Assembly (NCBI RefSeq): GCF_024713975.1 | Contig: NC_091112.1 | Coordinates: 9,842,001-9,906,000, forward strand | Origin: Paralichthys olivaceus | Lineage: Eukaryota > Chordata > Actinopteri > Pleuronectiformes > Paralichthyidae | Reading direction: 5' to 3' | DNA: 64,000 nt | Part shown: positions 1 through 20,385 of the stretch, piece after piece | Layout: every line of letters begins with the position of its first letter | Numbering within the stretch: the stretch's first letter is position 1 | Position numbers and translations under genes: made by a program | Notes under the pieces: generated by a model | Databases searched by the model: none | What the model was told of the DNA's origin: nothing | The model's input: the letters and a program-made list of their open reading frames with translations, nothing else

Positions 1-604
1 GAGTTTGACGTCACAATGTCACATCTTTGTAAACAATGAAGATTCTGGAACAAGACCGCACTGGTGCACACTGGTACTTTTCCTCTTTTTGAAAAGATTT
101 TTTCTAGAATTTATGGGCATGTGTATGTACCTGACTTCAACAATTAAAACATTCAAATACAACCAATAATTCCTGATCAGAATGACCAAACATCGAGCAG
201 TGAGACATCTCAATCTCTTCAGTATTGTACGTATTTAAATAACATTGACATGTGTTAACAGGTCCAACAACTCAGTTCCTTCTTAGAACACCGCAAAAAA
301 ACTTCAGAATCTCATTGGACATGTACGATCAACAGCTCTTCCGTGCTCTTCTGTCCTTGTGGATTTTGCTTAAAAGTATGTTCTACAACACTACATCCCA
401 AAAAGGGCTGCAGGGGCACCATGGGGTATAGTTTAGACCAAGGGGGTCCAATGTAAAATCATGAGCACACTAATTTAATTTCTTTGCTTTCTGTCCTTAG
501 CACAAATCACCCTTGGAAATACATTTGTATTTATGGGCCCTTGGTGTGAGTGGTTTTTACGCTCCACATTACACAAACTGGTTTATGTCACACTGAGTTG
601 TCTC
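1..604. other. 3' flank of otud6b, no other gene seen
   Basis: This is AT-rich sequence downstream of the otud6b stop on the minus strand and presumably contains its 3' UTR. No canonical AATAAA was found on the minus strand. The weaker variants ATTAAA (about 474-479) and CATAAA (about 526-533) are present, so the transcript end is undecided. No open frame here resembles a known protein. Confidence 0.4.
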
Positions 605-3600
605 TCAGCTGTCCTCTGCATTGGCTGGGTCCTTTAGCCGCTCCACAGAATTATAGTGCTCTCCCAATCCATAGGCGTGACGCATGTAGCTGTAAACAAC
701 AAGAAAAGAGGCTCTAAGTCAAAATCTCTTAGATGCAGCTCTGCAATATATTTTGTAAAGCCCTATCAGAGCCGTTGATGTAGTTTCAACATAAATTAGA
801 TTTATACAAGTTTGTCTATTACTGATCTAGTGTGTTCTGTGATAGCCATTATGTTATTTCAAATGAAATTACATTAGAGAGAAAAAACATCATCATATGT
901 CTTTCATGAAGAAGTGATGTAAATAAACTGTTTGTAACTGTCTTATGTTTTGATTTTTACAAACATATTTTACATAATTAAAGATTATATCTAAAAGCCT
1001 CTTTACTGCTTTACCACTGTCTCTCAACTGATGTGAATCAAACCATAGAGGCTCATTTAAATCTTTTTTTTTTATATATCATTGATATTCTACCAACTTG
1101 CTTTCTATATTTTAAAGATCAAGTAAACACAACTTCAATCCCAAACAAATAATAACATATTAACAACATACACAAGGGTGATGGGTTCACTGTTATATTC
1201 CTCCCCAATTTTTATAGCTGGGGAATCAGCCTGGATCACTTCTATCGGCAACTGAAGAACTTGGGTTAAAGCTCGGAGCTGCAGGATAAAAGACAAGAAT
1301 AATATATGAATTATTGTAAAAGAACAACAGGAGCAACAGCACAGTGTATCAGTGATAGAAAAAAACTAACCTCCAGCTGTCCACCCCAAGCTGCTGTGTG
1401 CTCCACTTCACTGCAGTATTTCTCAAACTCATCTGGAAACCAACAAACACTTGTATAAATATTGTGCATACACATTATTATGTTGTGACATGTATTATTA
1501 TACCTATAAACTTAACCAAAGGAAAGTTAACAGTGTTACCTGTTGTGAACATGTCACCAGTGTTGGGGTTTGTGAGGAAAGGCAGGAAGTCATCAACATG
1601 GCCTCTCATGTGCTCGGCGGTACGAGACCGCAGCTCCTTCACACTCATGGTTAATCCAGGCTGGAATAAAGCACAACACATTATGTTCTCTATGTGTACA
1701 TCCTTGGCCAAGTCGCCATTTTCAACTGCAGCAATTCTACATTGTCTGTATTTGCATATAATGCTTCTGATTAGGTATTCAAAACGCAGCTACAGTGACA
1801 ATACGCACCTTTGATCGCTGTGCCAACTGATCTTCAATGGCTCGGTACATGCAGTGGCCATCGGAGGAGATCTCTTTGATCTGAAGCTGCTGCTGGGTGA
1901 GTTTCTGAGTCAGCTTTACGCCCTCCTGGTGCCTCACACCCTGCAGGTTCTGCACCTCGGCCTCTGCTATCCTGCTCTCCCTCTCCTTGTCCTGTGTAGC
2001 CTTCTTGTCCTGGAGAGGATCATTTACATAAAATGCATTGCATCATATGTGAAATGTTAAGGTATAATCAGTTACAATGTTACTGTCTAAGGTCCTGACA
2101 CTTGCTTATTATTCGGTATGTAATTTGTGCAGGGGAATTCTGGGAAATGTGCTTCGTCCTCTGTTTACTAATTGCTGAGGGCAAAAACAAACAGTTATTA
2201 ACCTGTCCTGTTTGAGAAGGAACCTGTAACTCACCCTTCTCTTCTGGGCCTTGGATACTCGTTGTTGTTTGACCTCTTCTTGTTCTCTACCCTCCATCTC
2301 CAAGGTCTGAACTCCATTTACCAACTCTTCCACCTTGAAAAATTAGGTGAGGAGAGCATCAATCAATACACAGACTTTGTGTAAGTATGAATAATGACAT
2401 GCAAATGTGGAAAAAAACATCCCTTGCATATATATACCTACACCTAAATGCGTTTCCATCATTTACAGTGTGACTCTGATGCATAACCATGATATTTGTC
2501 TTCCGTCAGGCCTTTACCTTTGTGTCAGGTGTAGATTGGAGTTGCCCAATTTCCTCCTCGTGTTTCTGACTGAGGTCTGCTTCAAGCTTGGCAATTTCCT
2601 CTGTCAACTGTTTCCTCCTTTTCTTGTCATTTTTGGGGACTGCATTTTTCATGCTCTGGATTTTAGCTGAAAATGAAGTACAGACAAAACAATACTTAAT
2701 TTAAGCTAACAAACATTAAATACAGGCTTGTTGAAGATGGATGCATCTCCAGGTGATATTAATGCACCTTGTGTTAGTCAGTTAGAAGAGGTTCACGTGA
2801 ACATACTTCATAAATCCCTAAATCATATGAAGCATGTGCTGCAAACCTCTGTCTATAAGTTAACTGTAACCTATGTAACATGGCATGAAGAGAATCAGAA
2901 ACAGCTTTATTAACTAAATATCTTAAGTAAACATGGAATATGACTGTGTTTATCTAGTTGCCATCAATGTACTGAAACATATAAGATAAATATAGAAATG
3001 GAGCTAAAGATGATATGAAGCAGAACGAATATAGGTAAACATTACATGTAATAATTATGTAAATACCAATAGGAGGAAAAAACAAATACAGATATATATA
3101 AAAAATGCAACCATGAACAGCAGCATACATGTCGATACTTGTATACTGTACTGTATGAATTGCAAACAATAAAGGAAATAGTATAAAAGGAGTGCCGGGA
3201 TGAGAGTAAATAGGAAATGAATATTCTGCCATCATGCCACATCTCATTCTGTGGTGTCACATGTGGAATTTGGCTTTAACAGCTGACTTAAAACATCTCT
3301 GATCAGATTTGGCTGCTGTGATTAGATACTTGAAAGTTTTAAGACATAAGAATTTAAATAGCATCTATGACTCCCTTTGTGCTCTAACCTTAAACTGCGA
3401 ATCCTTGTTGACTACAAGATGATAAATACCAAAGACATGACCATAGTCCTAAGTGTGGATCCTGTATTCTGCTCCAAACTGGCTCGTGTTACATTATGGC
3501 TTCAGCTGCTGCTGCTAGAGTTCAAACTGAATCAAATTCTACTAGATTAAATAAAACATCGGGATTGATAAAGGTTAATACATTTATTAAAACAGTAAAA

Positions 3601-3685
3601 ACCAGTGACAGCAGCTACCTTGCAGATCTTTCTTTTCCTTTCTGTGCTGTTTCACCAGCAGCTCCTCCGGTGTCTCCTCCTCCAT
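605..3685 (-). CDS. otud6b: OTU domain deubiquitinase 6B, complete in 8 coding exons
   Basis: This is a cysteine protease that removes ubiquitin. In mammals it is linked to proteasome assembly and translation control. The coding exons on the minus strand are 3619-3685, 2518-2666, 2235-2333, 1809-2009, 1540-1660, 1371-1432, 1172-1278 and 605-689. They join in frame with GT-AG borders to give 296 residues; human OTUD6B has 293. The N-terminal half is a charged coiled coil that starts [20 protein letters not shown]. The OTU domain runs from about residue 145 to the end. It shows DGHCMY, with Asp155 and the nucleophile Cys158, then [25 protein letters not shown] and [14 protein letters not shown], with catalytic His280. 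All catalytic residues are present, so the enzyme should be active. The start chosen is the first ATG of the conserved N-terminus. The paralogue OTUD6A is an intronless mammalian gene, so 6B is the sensible name. Confidence 0.95.
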
Positions 3686-3969
3686 GACTGGATGCTGCTG
3701 CTCACTTAGTTCAGTGAGTCTGTAGCAGCGACACGAAACTAACCATTAAATAAACGCAGAGTCAGAATAACACGGATATAAAATGTGGCTCACCACTGGT
3801 ACGAGATAAAAATACAGAAAACGTGCTGAGATGGTCTGATCCGGAAGCGACGGAGCAGTAGGGCGGAGCTTTCTTCTTCTTCTACTCCGTCCCCTCCGTC
3901 ACTGAAGTTGCTTGCAGCACCACCTATCGGCTCATCACTGTGCTACGGTTCAAGGGACAAAAGGGACAC

Positions 3970-4150
3970 AATTGTCTTACATCGATGTTTCAATGGAGAC
4001 ACCAAAAAGAAATGATTTAAACTGATGGATCCATTGGTCAGAAAATTAACTGTCAACAATTTTGATGGTTGATTAACTTTTTTGATTCTTTTCAAAGAAA
4101 AGCCTCGACATATCATCCAATAGACTGAAAAAGAGAAATCAAGCTTTGAG
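3970..4150. mobile_element. Degenerate hAT-like MITE remnant
   Basis: The stretch with AAAATTAACTGTCAACAATT followed by TTGATTAACTTTTTTGATTC resembles the interior of a widespread teleost non-autonomous element that is full of ATTAATCGATTAATCG-like motifs. The termini are not recognisable, so the family and the exact ends are inferred from memory. A second, better-delimited relative lies near 41553-41715. Confidence 0.35.
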
Positions 4151-4400
4151 TGAAATGTTTCCAACTCATGTTAAGTCATGGGAAAGATATCAAATGAACT
4201 ATTTTTAACAAAAAAACACAAACTGAATGACTTTAAATTAATTTGCATGGTTATTATTAATGGATACTCGCAGTAAAATGTGTCGTATCTGGACATTCAC
4301 GTTGATCTGGGCCTAGTTATGAAGACATCACATGCTCCTGCTTTCATAAATGGATTTACATTGTCCCATGAATATGTTAATGATTTATGAATAGGGTCTA

Positions 4401-4615
4401 TTAAAGGTTCAGTGTTTAGAATTTAGTGACATCTAGTTGTGAAGTTTGGTGTTGCAGCTGAATATCCCTCACCCGAAACACAAGGAGAACCTGTGTTAAA
4501 CTTCAGTTGTCATAAAAACTAAATAAAAAGCTGTTTGGTGTTTCCAGTCTGGGAGTGAGTAGAAACACCATTAGGATTATTTTATATTCCATTTTGTTCA
4601 CCACTGAACCTTTAA
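4401..4615. mobile_element. Short TIR element flanked by TTAA (piggyBac-like MITE)
   Basis: The left end reads TTAAAGGTTCAGTG. The right end reads CACTGAACCTTTAA, its exact reverse complement. This gives a perfect 14-bp terminal inverted repeat that includes TTAA, the target site piggyBac elements use. The 215-bp body has no coding capacity. A longer relative lies at 49610-49952. I recall this family as common in percomorph fish, but its assignment to piggyBac rests only on TTAA and the TIR. Confidence 0.65.
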
Positions 4616-4734
4616 ATGTGCTCCTACAAAATAATGAAGTATTATCCAAACAGGAGCCCCAGGTGATGCACTGAAGCAGGATGATCATCTGTTAAAAACA
4701 CGTTATTACAGAGTATTACCACAAACACTACGTC

Positions 4735-5017
4735 GGTTCGTGAAACACTGCGCAGGTCGCAGAGTCTGGAGGCGGGCGCGCTGTGTGACGTGGCGCTGGG
4801 GGCGGAAGGTCTTGTTTGTGTTTTGGTTCTAAGGGGAAGTTGCGAGAAGAAAGAAAAAGGAGGAGACGTGACGGGGTTGTTGAAATTTATTTTCTCCCCC
4901 CCCCCCCCTCACCAACAACACCACCACCGGCACCACCTCACCACGGTGACCCTGGTTCCGTGCGTAAAACCCCACAGCGGCGGCGTTGGAAAGTTCCCTC
5001 CATCGTCTGGCTCTCAG
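4735..5017 (+). promoter_or_regulatory. rab5a: CpG-rich promoter and likely noncoding exon 1 of rab5a
   Basis: The region is GC- and CpG-rich and contains a 13-base C run at 4896-4908. It is followed by a candidate splice donor CAG|GTACTC at 5017/5018. The rab5a start codon lies in an exon that opens with a good acceptor at 7673, so an upstream noncoding exon is required somewhere, and this is the best candidate. The TSS cannot be fixed from sequence alone. Confidence 0.45.
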
Positions 5018-7673
5018 GTACTCGACGTGAATCGACAAGTTGTGTCTCCCAGCTGGCGGACAGGCTAAAGCTAACGTCTGCTCACTTGTCATCGGTGGGG
5101 CTGATGTTAGCATAGCGCCGTGGCTAGCTGACTCCTGCTGATGTTCTATAGCTACGTGAACGCAGAGATACAGGCCCGTGTCACATCTGAACGAGTCCTG
5201 CTCTTCCTCCTCTGTGTCAATGTGTTGCCATTAGCATGCGGCTAACGCTGCCTGGTGCGAGCAGCTGTGCGGCTGGCTAACAGCTGACTCTAATAGCTAA
5301 CAGCTAACTGGGTGGAATCAGGTCAGTGGGTGGAATGCCAACGATGCTAACAAGCTAACGTTCGTGTTTTTTTTTAATTGAGGTTTCGAAAACTCCACAT
5401 TGAATAACGTTGACCAACCAGCACAACACATCTGTGTGACAACAACCCGCAGCAACGCGTTGACTCGCTTGTCAACACTGTTCTAAACTTTATTTGTCTG
5501 AGCCTGTCGTTGTGTGCTGTTGGGAGGCTAACGTCAGAGTGGCTGCTGCCAGGAAGCTAACTGGCTAGACAACCAAAACAATTTGGAAAATGGCGTCCCC
5601 TTCTATAATCGAAAAGGATACGAGGCTACAGTTAGCACGAGTGAGTGTGTTTACAGCAAACTAACGACGGATACACCCACATCATGTGTGAGCGTCACAG
5701 TCGTTTGTTGACAGCCCCTGTCGTGAGTCCCTGAAACGCAGCTACTCTGCAGGTCCTTGTGTGTATTTAACTCACAAGTTCTGTGTTTACCCAGACGAAA
5801 ATTAGTTTCACACACACACACACAAACGTATAGACTTGTAAAACTAAACCTGTAGACAAGTTAGGCCCTTATGTGATCCTTATTGTCATCAGTTTATATC
5901 TTGACCCTCTGCTGTCTTGATGTCTGTCGACACTTCAGCACAGACACTTGACCAGACTTGTCGTTGCAGTCTCATTTTGAATATACATATAGGTATATCC
6001 ACTCACTGGTACAGCAGGGAAGCATATGCACAAAATAGGTACCTGGACATTTGTACAGTTTCATAGGAAAGTTTTGGAATAAAGGTGGAGCTTGGTGACA
6101 GTGCATGGCGAGGTGTACGCCCCCCAGTGTAATTTTGTGCAGCAGTAAATCATCGTGGTTAACGGTGACCTCACCATCAACACCTCTCGGAGAACAATGT
6201 CAGCAAACATGTGACCGATATACTTCATGAAGTAGCTTTTTGTGTGGGACCACTGAGCCTTATAGCATTTGAGAGCATATGTGAGACTGACCTCTTTTAT
6301 ACGTGTCCCCTGGATTAGGGAGTTTGGTGTGGGGTGCACATTGCAAGTCATTACAGTAATGTGTTTTTGGTCAGGGATAAGAGTGCATTAATCATGCACA
6401 GGACAAATTTTCCCTGCAAAATCAGATATGTGTTTTGATTATCTCCCGACAACAGCTATTTGTTGTTTATAAATTAGTCAGCAGTTTCTTCCTAAGTCAG
6501 TTAGTAAGGAATGCATGAATGCATGGTATGTGACCGTACATGCGGGTGGGTTAAAGTCTTGTGGAAGCTCCTGAAGCTGAAGGGATTGTTGAAAAGTCCT
6601 TTGCTTGCTGTTACTGCATGTTGTTGTGGTGGGCTACCTTTGTTTATTGGATAATGTTATTCATAAATACATTTTTGGGAAGAAATGCTTACTTCTGTGT
6701 CGTAAATGTGGATAAACTGTGTCAATAATGAAGTTGTTATACTTAAATTAGGGTTTTACATGTTTGAAAGACTTACGATGGAGTAAACCAGCGGCATTCA
6801 GATGATTAGAAAATGTTTACAAAGGGGGATATGGATGAATTTACTTTTTCATGAATACTGAAAGACATAAACGTGATATTGCATACATTGTAAGTTTTCT
6901 TAACTTGGAGTCAATTAGTCATTAAGCCTTCAGTGTTGTAGATCTGTAGAAACCAGATGTTCATTTCCAACAGCCTCTGCCAAACCTGCAGAATGCACAG
7001 CATTGCATTACATTAGCTCTGTTGATTGGTAGAGTCAGTCAGATGAGTGTGGGAGCTGACACAACTTTTAAAACGCATCACTAACAGAGAACGGAGAGCA
7101 TATTTACCTACAGTGATATGCAGCCTAATGTTTCATATGATAATAGCAATCATACGTGATTTATTCTAAACAGTTGATGAGTACTTCCTCTCTTTAAATT
7201 TCAAATCTATTCTTGTTTATTTTTGTTAATCCCATCCTCATCAATATTTTTCAGAATCCTAGAAATGCCCCATATTACATATTCATTTCTATAAGTGCTT
7301 CATAGAGGCCACAGCCTATGTTTGTATTTTGTACAATTAGGTTAATGTAGTCTGGACCCTGTTTTTTTACACTGACTGCAGTAGATTAATCTTTTTTTAA
7401 TGTGTTAATGTCTCTCGTCATAGGAGAACAAGGACAAATCTGTTCATAGTAACTTCTGATAGATCTTAAACAAACAAGACACTGTCTTGACCCATTAGTG
7501 CTTTGGTGTCACTTGATTTGTTTGTTAAAAATATTGTAACATAAAATGCTGGGGCATATTTAATTCAAGCTGATTTGTTGTTAGTTGCATTTACTCTGAT
7601 CCGCGATTCTCTTCTATGTATAACATGTTCTTATGGCTGTTGATAAAGCAATTTCTTCTCTTGGTTCTTGCAG
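5018..7673 (+). other. rab5a: Long first intron of rab5a with a GCTAAC cluster
   Basis: About 2.65 kb separate the likely noncoding exon from the coding exon that begins at 7674. The first 620 bases are packed with GCTAAC/GTTAGC and GCTAGC hexamers. The rest is AT-rich sequence with a short CA run near 5813-5825. I see no further gene in it. Confidence 0.4.
5060..5640. promoter_or_regulatory. Cluster of GCTAAC/GTTAGC and GCTAGC hexamers
   Basis: About a dozen GCTAAC or GTTAGC copies occur here, for example GGCTAACAGCTGACTC and ATAGCTAACAGCTAACTG. Chance would give fewer than one on both strands in 580 bases. Similar clusters lie at 57930-58170 (ubqln4) and near 26005-26040 (sgo1). Each lies just inside the first intron of a broadly expressed gene. 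I know of no named factor to assign. Confidence 0.5.
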
Positions 7674-7729
7674 TAGACGTCCTGATAGTGAGGTTTGGCA
7701 CACAGGACACCGGGCGATCTGACTTGGTC

Positions 7730-9155
7730 ATGGCCAATCGGGGAGGAGCTACGAGACCCAATGGACCCAACGCAGGGAACAAGATCTGTCAGTTTAAGCT
7801 GGTGCTGTTGGGGGAGTCAGCTGTTGGAAAGTCCAGCTTAGTGCTTCGCTTCGTCAAGGGCCAGTTCCATGAATTCCAGGAGAGCACAATAGGAGGTGAG
7901 CTTCATATCAGCAGGTCAGACTGTTGGTTGACATTCAAATGGGAGTTTTGTGATACTATTAATTTATGTTTTAACTAAGCTTATCTTACTTTTATTCAAA
8001 TAGTTGAATTGAGATCCAGGATAAAATTTAGTTCTATAGAGTGAGCCACAGTTTTACTCACATAATAGGACTTGAAAGTGTTTTGCTATATTTATGACCA
8101 TTTTTCTTCACATGAAATTGTTAAGGTGTCGATACTAATTATCTGATGCTGACTAACCTCTCACCTCCTCCTTTCCCTGCAGCGGCCTTTCTCACTCAAA
8201 CGGTGTGTCTAGATGACACAACAGTGAAATTCGAAATCTGGGACACTGCAGGCCAGGAGCGTTACCACAGTTTGGCACCCATGTATTACAGAGGAGCACA
8301 GGCGGCCATTGTGGTCTACGACATCACAAACGAGGCATGTTTGTCCACCTTGTGCAATTTTGCCAACATGATCTCATCTCTAACTGATGATAGTTGCTGT
8401 GTATTCAGCCTAATGCTTACCCTACAACAAGTTCAAATACAGCTGCTGTTACAGATTGCAGTAGCACGAAGGTACAATGAATGGCACAATTTCTTGTATT
8501 TACAGGAATCCTTCGCACGGGCTAAGAACTGGGTGAAGGAGCTGCAGAGACAAGCCAGCCCAAATATTGTCATCGCTCTGTCAGGCAACAAAGCTGACTT
8601 AGCCAGCAAGAGAGCTGTCGACTTCCAGGTTAGACAAAAAAAAAAGCTGTGTCTTGACACCTCTTCCCTCTAAATGTGTTTCACCTCAGTGTGTGCATGT
8701 GTAAGGATGTGTTCAACTCATGGTGGTTACGTTGTGTTAACAGGATGCCCAGTCCTACGCAGATGACAACAGCTTACTTTTCATGGAAACATCAGCTAAG
8801 ACTTCTATGAATGTGAACGAGATATTTATGGATATTGGTGGGTAACTCTTGAAACTTCATTCATAGATTTTGCCAGTGGTGATCTGAACTAAACTAATTA
8901 GTCCTAGTAGTTCTATAAAGGATTTATTATCATTAAATGGTTGTGGTCAGGCTTGCATAATGGAAGATTCGACAGATATAACTGCTTCTGCTGCAACATC
9001 TTTGAATGTCGTTAAGTTTTCATTTTTGTTTCGTTTCAGCGAAGAGATTGCCGAAGAGTGAGCCTCAGGCTGCAGGAGCAAATACCGGACGCACCCGGGG
9101 AGTGGACTTGACAGAAGCCGCCCAGCCAGCCAAGGCTCCGTGCTGCAGTAACTAA
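7730..9155 (+). CDS. rab5a: Rab5A small GTPase, complete in 5 coding exons
   Basis: This is the master GTPase of early endosome fusion and endocytic transport. The coding exons are 7730-7895 (the exon opens at 7674), 8183-8334, 8506-8628, 8744-8837 and 9040-9155, encoding 216 residues (human RAB5A has 215). The P-loop GESAVGKS is at residues 28-35. STIGAAF forms part of switch I and [19 protein letters not shown] forms switch II, with the catalytic Gln at about residue 80. NKAD and ETSAK bind guanine. The C-terminus ends CCSN, the double-cysteine geranylgeranylation site. The N-terminus [14 protein letters not shown] and the ending [15 protein letters not shown] place it with Rab5A rather than 5B or 5C. 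The intron at 8335-8505 starts with GC (GAG|GCATGT) instead of GT, and no other donor keeps the frame. A duplicate-specific letter (rab5aa/ab) cannot be assigned. Confidence 0.96.
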
Positions 9156-10170
9156 CGTGAAGAACGCCTTCCCTCCAACCAACCTGTACAGCAGTAGCTA
9201 ATGCGACTGATGCCCTGACTGCCACTGCAGTTACTAATGCAACGTGTTGTACTCTTATCTCCACATCTCTTATCGGCAAAACGGAAAAGATGCCCTGTGC
9301 CCACCTTTTGTTTTTCGGTGTAGTGAAGTCACCTCCATTACACTGATCTCTCCTTTCCTACGTTGTGGTTCTGCTGCTACCTGGTGAAGCCTCCTTACCA
9401 TCCATTCTTACTTTCTGTCATCTAGCTTTTTGCATCTATCAGTTATTACTGATAGAACAATAGCAGCAGGTATTAGAGATTATTAGTGTACCCTGACTTC
9501 CATGATCTTCCTTCCAACATGTAGATGTGGGTTTCTTTTGGGGGAAGTGGTCACTTCCCTTTTTTTGAGATAGCTTTGTGACAAAAAATCTAAAATGCAA
9601 ATCCTCTGTTTTTGTTCATTTCTTAACCATTTTCCTAAAAGTCAGTCAGAATTGTGTAGCACATATCTGTACACTCACATGGCCTAAAATAGAAAAACAA
9701 AAAAAGAAGTTATATCTTTTTTCTACAGTAGCCCAGAAAAAAGTCTGTTAGAGGAGTGTATTAATAATGCGAGAGAGGAAAAGTGGAGGGTGGAGAGGGA
9801 TGGAGAAGAACCCAAAGCATCATGTTTTTTTTCACCAGGAAACTTGTATGTGAAAGTTAAAAAACAGCTGTGGACTGTAGTCCTTTTAGATTTTCTCTAT
9901 CTGACTCCCTTCTGTCCACTACTATCCACGTCCTTTCCCCACTAAACCCAAAGTAGCATTAGTGTACATTCTCTTCCCCCTTTATAGGCTCTATTCTGGG
10001 GCCATGCCTGCTTCTAGCTGTCCCGAGTGGCATCGTGCAATGTTTCACAGTCTTATGTCTGTGATTTTAAGTGTCTGCAAGGACCAGTGCAGAACAGCAG
10101 ATCACCCTGCTATACCCAGCTTTCTCCACAACAAGGCGGAGGAGGGTCTCTGAGCAACTCATCAGTGTCA

Positions 10171-10191
10171 CCCCCCCCCCCCCCCCCCCCC
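10171..10191. repeat. Poly(C) tract of 21 bases
   Basis: An uninterrupted C run lies in the presumed rab5a 3' UTR. Poly(C) tracts bind PCBP/hnRNP-K proteins in RNA. The exact length is unreliable because such tracts are error-prone in sequencing. Confidence 0.9.
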
Positions 10192-11500
10192 ATGGTCATA
10201 CTGGGGTCTCTGGAGTTTCTGCCTTTGGATGATTTAGTTAATGCAGGTGACCTTTACTGTCGTGTGGATGTTGATGGACGGCTGCTGGGATTGCACATGG
10301 TAAAAAGCGAAGGTGATGGTAGCGAGCAGGGAGTTGCAATATGTCCGTTTGCTTCATAATCACCTTTTGAATTGTTAATTATTTGTCTGCTCTTGATTAG
10401 GCAGTGCTTCAGACAAGGTCATGTGTCGCCGTGTACAAACTGGGCCTGGCTGGCTGACAGATCTCATCCATAGACTTACTCACACGTGCCCGTTTGTGTG
10501 CGTGTATGTTTGAACACATAAAAAACACACTGCCCCATTTGAACTCTGTGCGACCGAAATATATTGTACATAAGTGCACACACATAGGTTGTCTGTTACA
10601 CAACTCCCTCATAACATATTTGTGTTGTCTTTTTTGCCCAACCCCCCAACTATACATCATTGTTATTTACACACATAAACACACATTCATAGCTCTTTTT
10701 ACAGACCTGTCTTACTCATGCCTTGCACTAATGATGCTCATGAATATATCTTGTCATAATTACAGCCAGTGTGATATAAATATATATAAATAAATATAAA
10801 TATATAAATAATATACTGTAAATAGGGTGTTGCAGTGTAGCCTACCTTTTTTGATTTACCAGTGACCGGACTAATGCTTGCTAGGGGGCTGTCTAGATAA
10901 TCATTAAAAAAACTGTACATTTGGAGAAAAAAAAAACAGCTTTGGACTTTTGTTGTTGTTCCTTTTCCACACAAATGGTTCAAATCATAATCAGTGGCGG
11001 TCTTTATAAATGTTCGTAGTGTTATAAACAAAAAGAATGAAATTGCATTTAATTAATCATCTGTCTTGTACCTTTTTTTTTTCCTCACAAGAAAAAAAAA
11101 TCCTGGTTTTCTATTTTGTAACACTATTTGGATTTCACTAATTCTTTTTTGTAGTGGTATCAGGCTACGATTCCTTGTCCGGTTCTCCTCCACCTGTAGT
11201 TAGACCTGGACCTCCAGAGGGTCGTAAAAGCCCCAGAGGAGTCGGACTCGATGCAAAACTGTTTTATTAACCAGCTGTCTGCCCCTCCATAACATCTCAG
11301 TAACCTTGTGACCATATTGTAGCAAACAGTGTTAACAACTGTCAGCTGGGGATCGATGGTGATTCATGAATAAATCAATTATGAATTAACACATAATGGG
11401 GATGTAAATTGTGTGTGGTTTTTTTTTTGCCATGAATACTTATTTGCAGCAGAAAAAACTAAGAATGCAAGCATTTTACAGTACTGTTATGTAATGACCA

Positions 11501-11518
11501 AATAAATACTGAAATAAA
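11501..11518 (+). terminator. rab5a: Paired polyadenylation signals of rab5a
   Basis: AATAAA occurs twice with a 6-base gap and is followed within 60 bases by TG-rich sequence. This is the last strong signal before the kat2b CpG region. Confidence 0.55.
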
Positions 11519-11551
11519 GTTGATCATTTATTATTGTAATCAGGCTGTGTG

Positions 11552-11581
11552 TAAATATATATATATATGTGTGTGTGTGTG
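11552..11581. repeat. Compound (AT)n(GT)n microsatellite
   Basis: A short run of alternating AT is followed by alternating TG just after the rab5a poly(A) signals. Confidence 0.9.
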
Positions 11582-12102
11582 CATGGACCTGTCAAATTGA
11601 CACTATGTCTGACATTTACCCTGTTTAATTATGCACATGGATCATAAATCCTGATGCTAATATTTGTCTAAATGTGATGAGAAACTCTGCATGCTTTCCT
11701 TTTGGGGATTTGACTTTTCTCTCATGAAACATTTTTATGTTATAAAGAAAAATATATATTATTATAGTCTATTAAACATGGTTATTGTTGTTAATCCTAG
11801 GATTTGCTTAGTGCTGCATGAAGTGACCATGATCCACCAGCTCAGGAAACCAAGCCACGTGTTTTTCCATCTCATTTGACCTTGAGATTTTTCTCGCATT
11901 TCGTGACCTCTCGTCTCTGAATTCTGGTGGAATTGGTCCGTATGTCCCATCTAAGTCCCCTAGCGGAGGAAAATGGGCCTACAGTGAGAAATTGAAAATA
12001 AGGATGAGCGCCATGTCTGATCCTCCGCTGGTGGAATAAGAGCGGACGGCAGAGCGAAAATTTTCCCCGGGCCGCGGTTCCCTTCGGGGTTCGTTGCGAA
12101 CT

Positions 12103-20385
<8,283 letters not shown>

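Larger units (their letters stand above)
3686..4759. promoter_or_regulatory. Shared head-to-head intergenic region of otud6b and rab5a
   Basis: About 1 kb separates the otud6b start codon (minus strand) from the first likely rab5a exon (plus strand). The otud6b side, roughly 3830-3900, is moderately GC-rich with a pyrimidine run and probably holds its TSS. The rab5a side becomes CpG-rich after about 4735. Between them lie a degenerate hAT-like remnant (about 3970-4150) and a clean TTAA-flanked MITE (4401-4615). No TATA box could be assigned with confidence. Confidence 0.4.
9156..11530 (+). other. rab5a: Long 3' UTR of rab5a
   Basis: No other gene lies between the rab5a stop and the first kat2b exon. 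Canonical AATAAA signals occur at 11501-11506 and 11513-11518, followed by a TG-rich stretch, as expected for a poly(A) site. Within the UTR are a pure 21-base C run (10171-10191) and an AT-rich stretch near 10780-10810. Earlier signal-like sequence in the AT-rich part could give a shorter isoform. Confidence 0.55.

Noticed and set aside
8146-8673. Single 175-codon Rab-like frame
   Set aside because: It reads through the rab5a GC-AG intron. The homologous parts are two exons.
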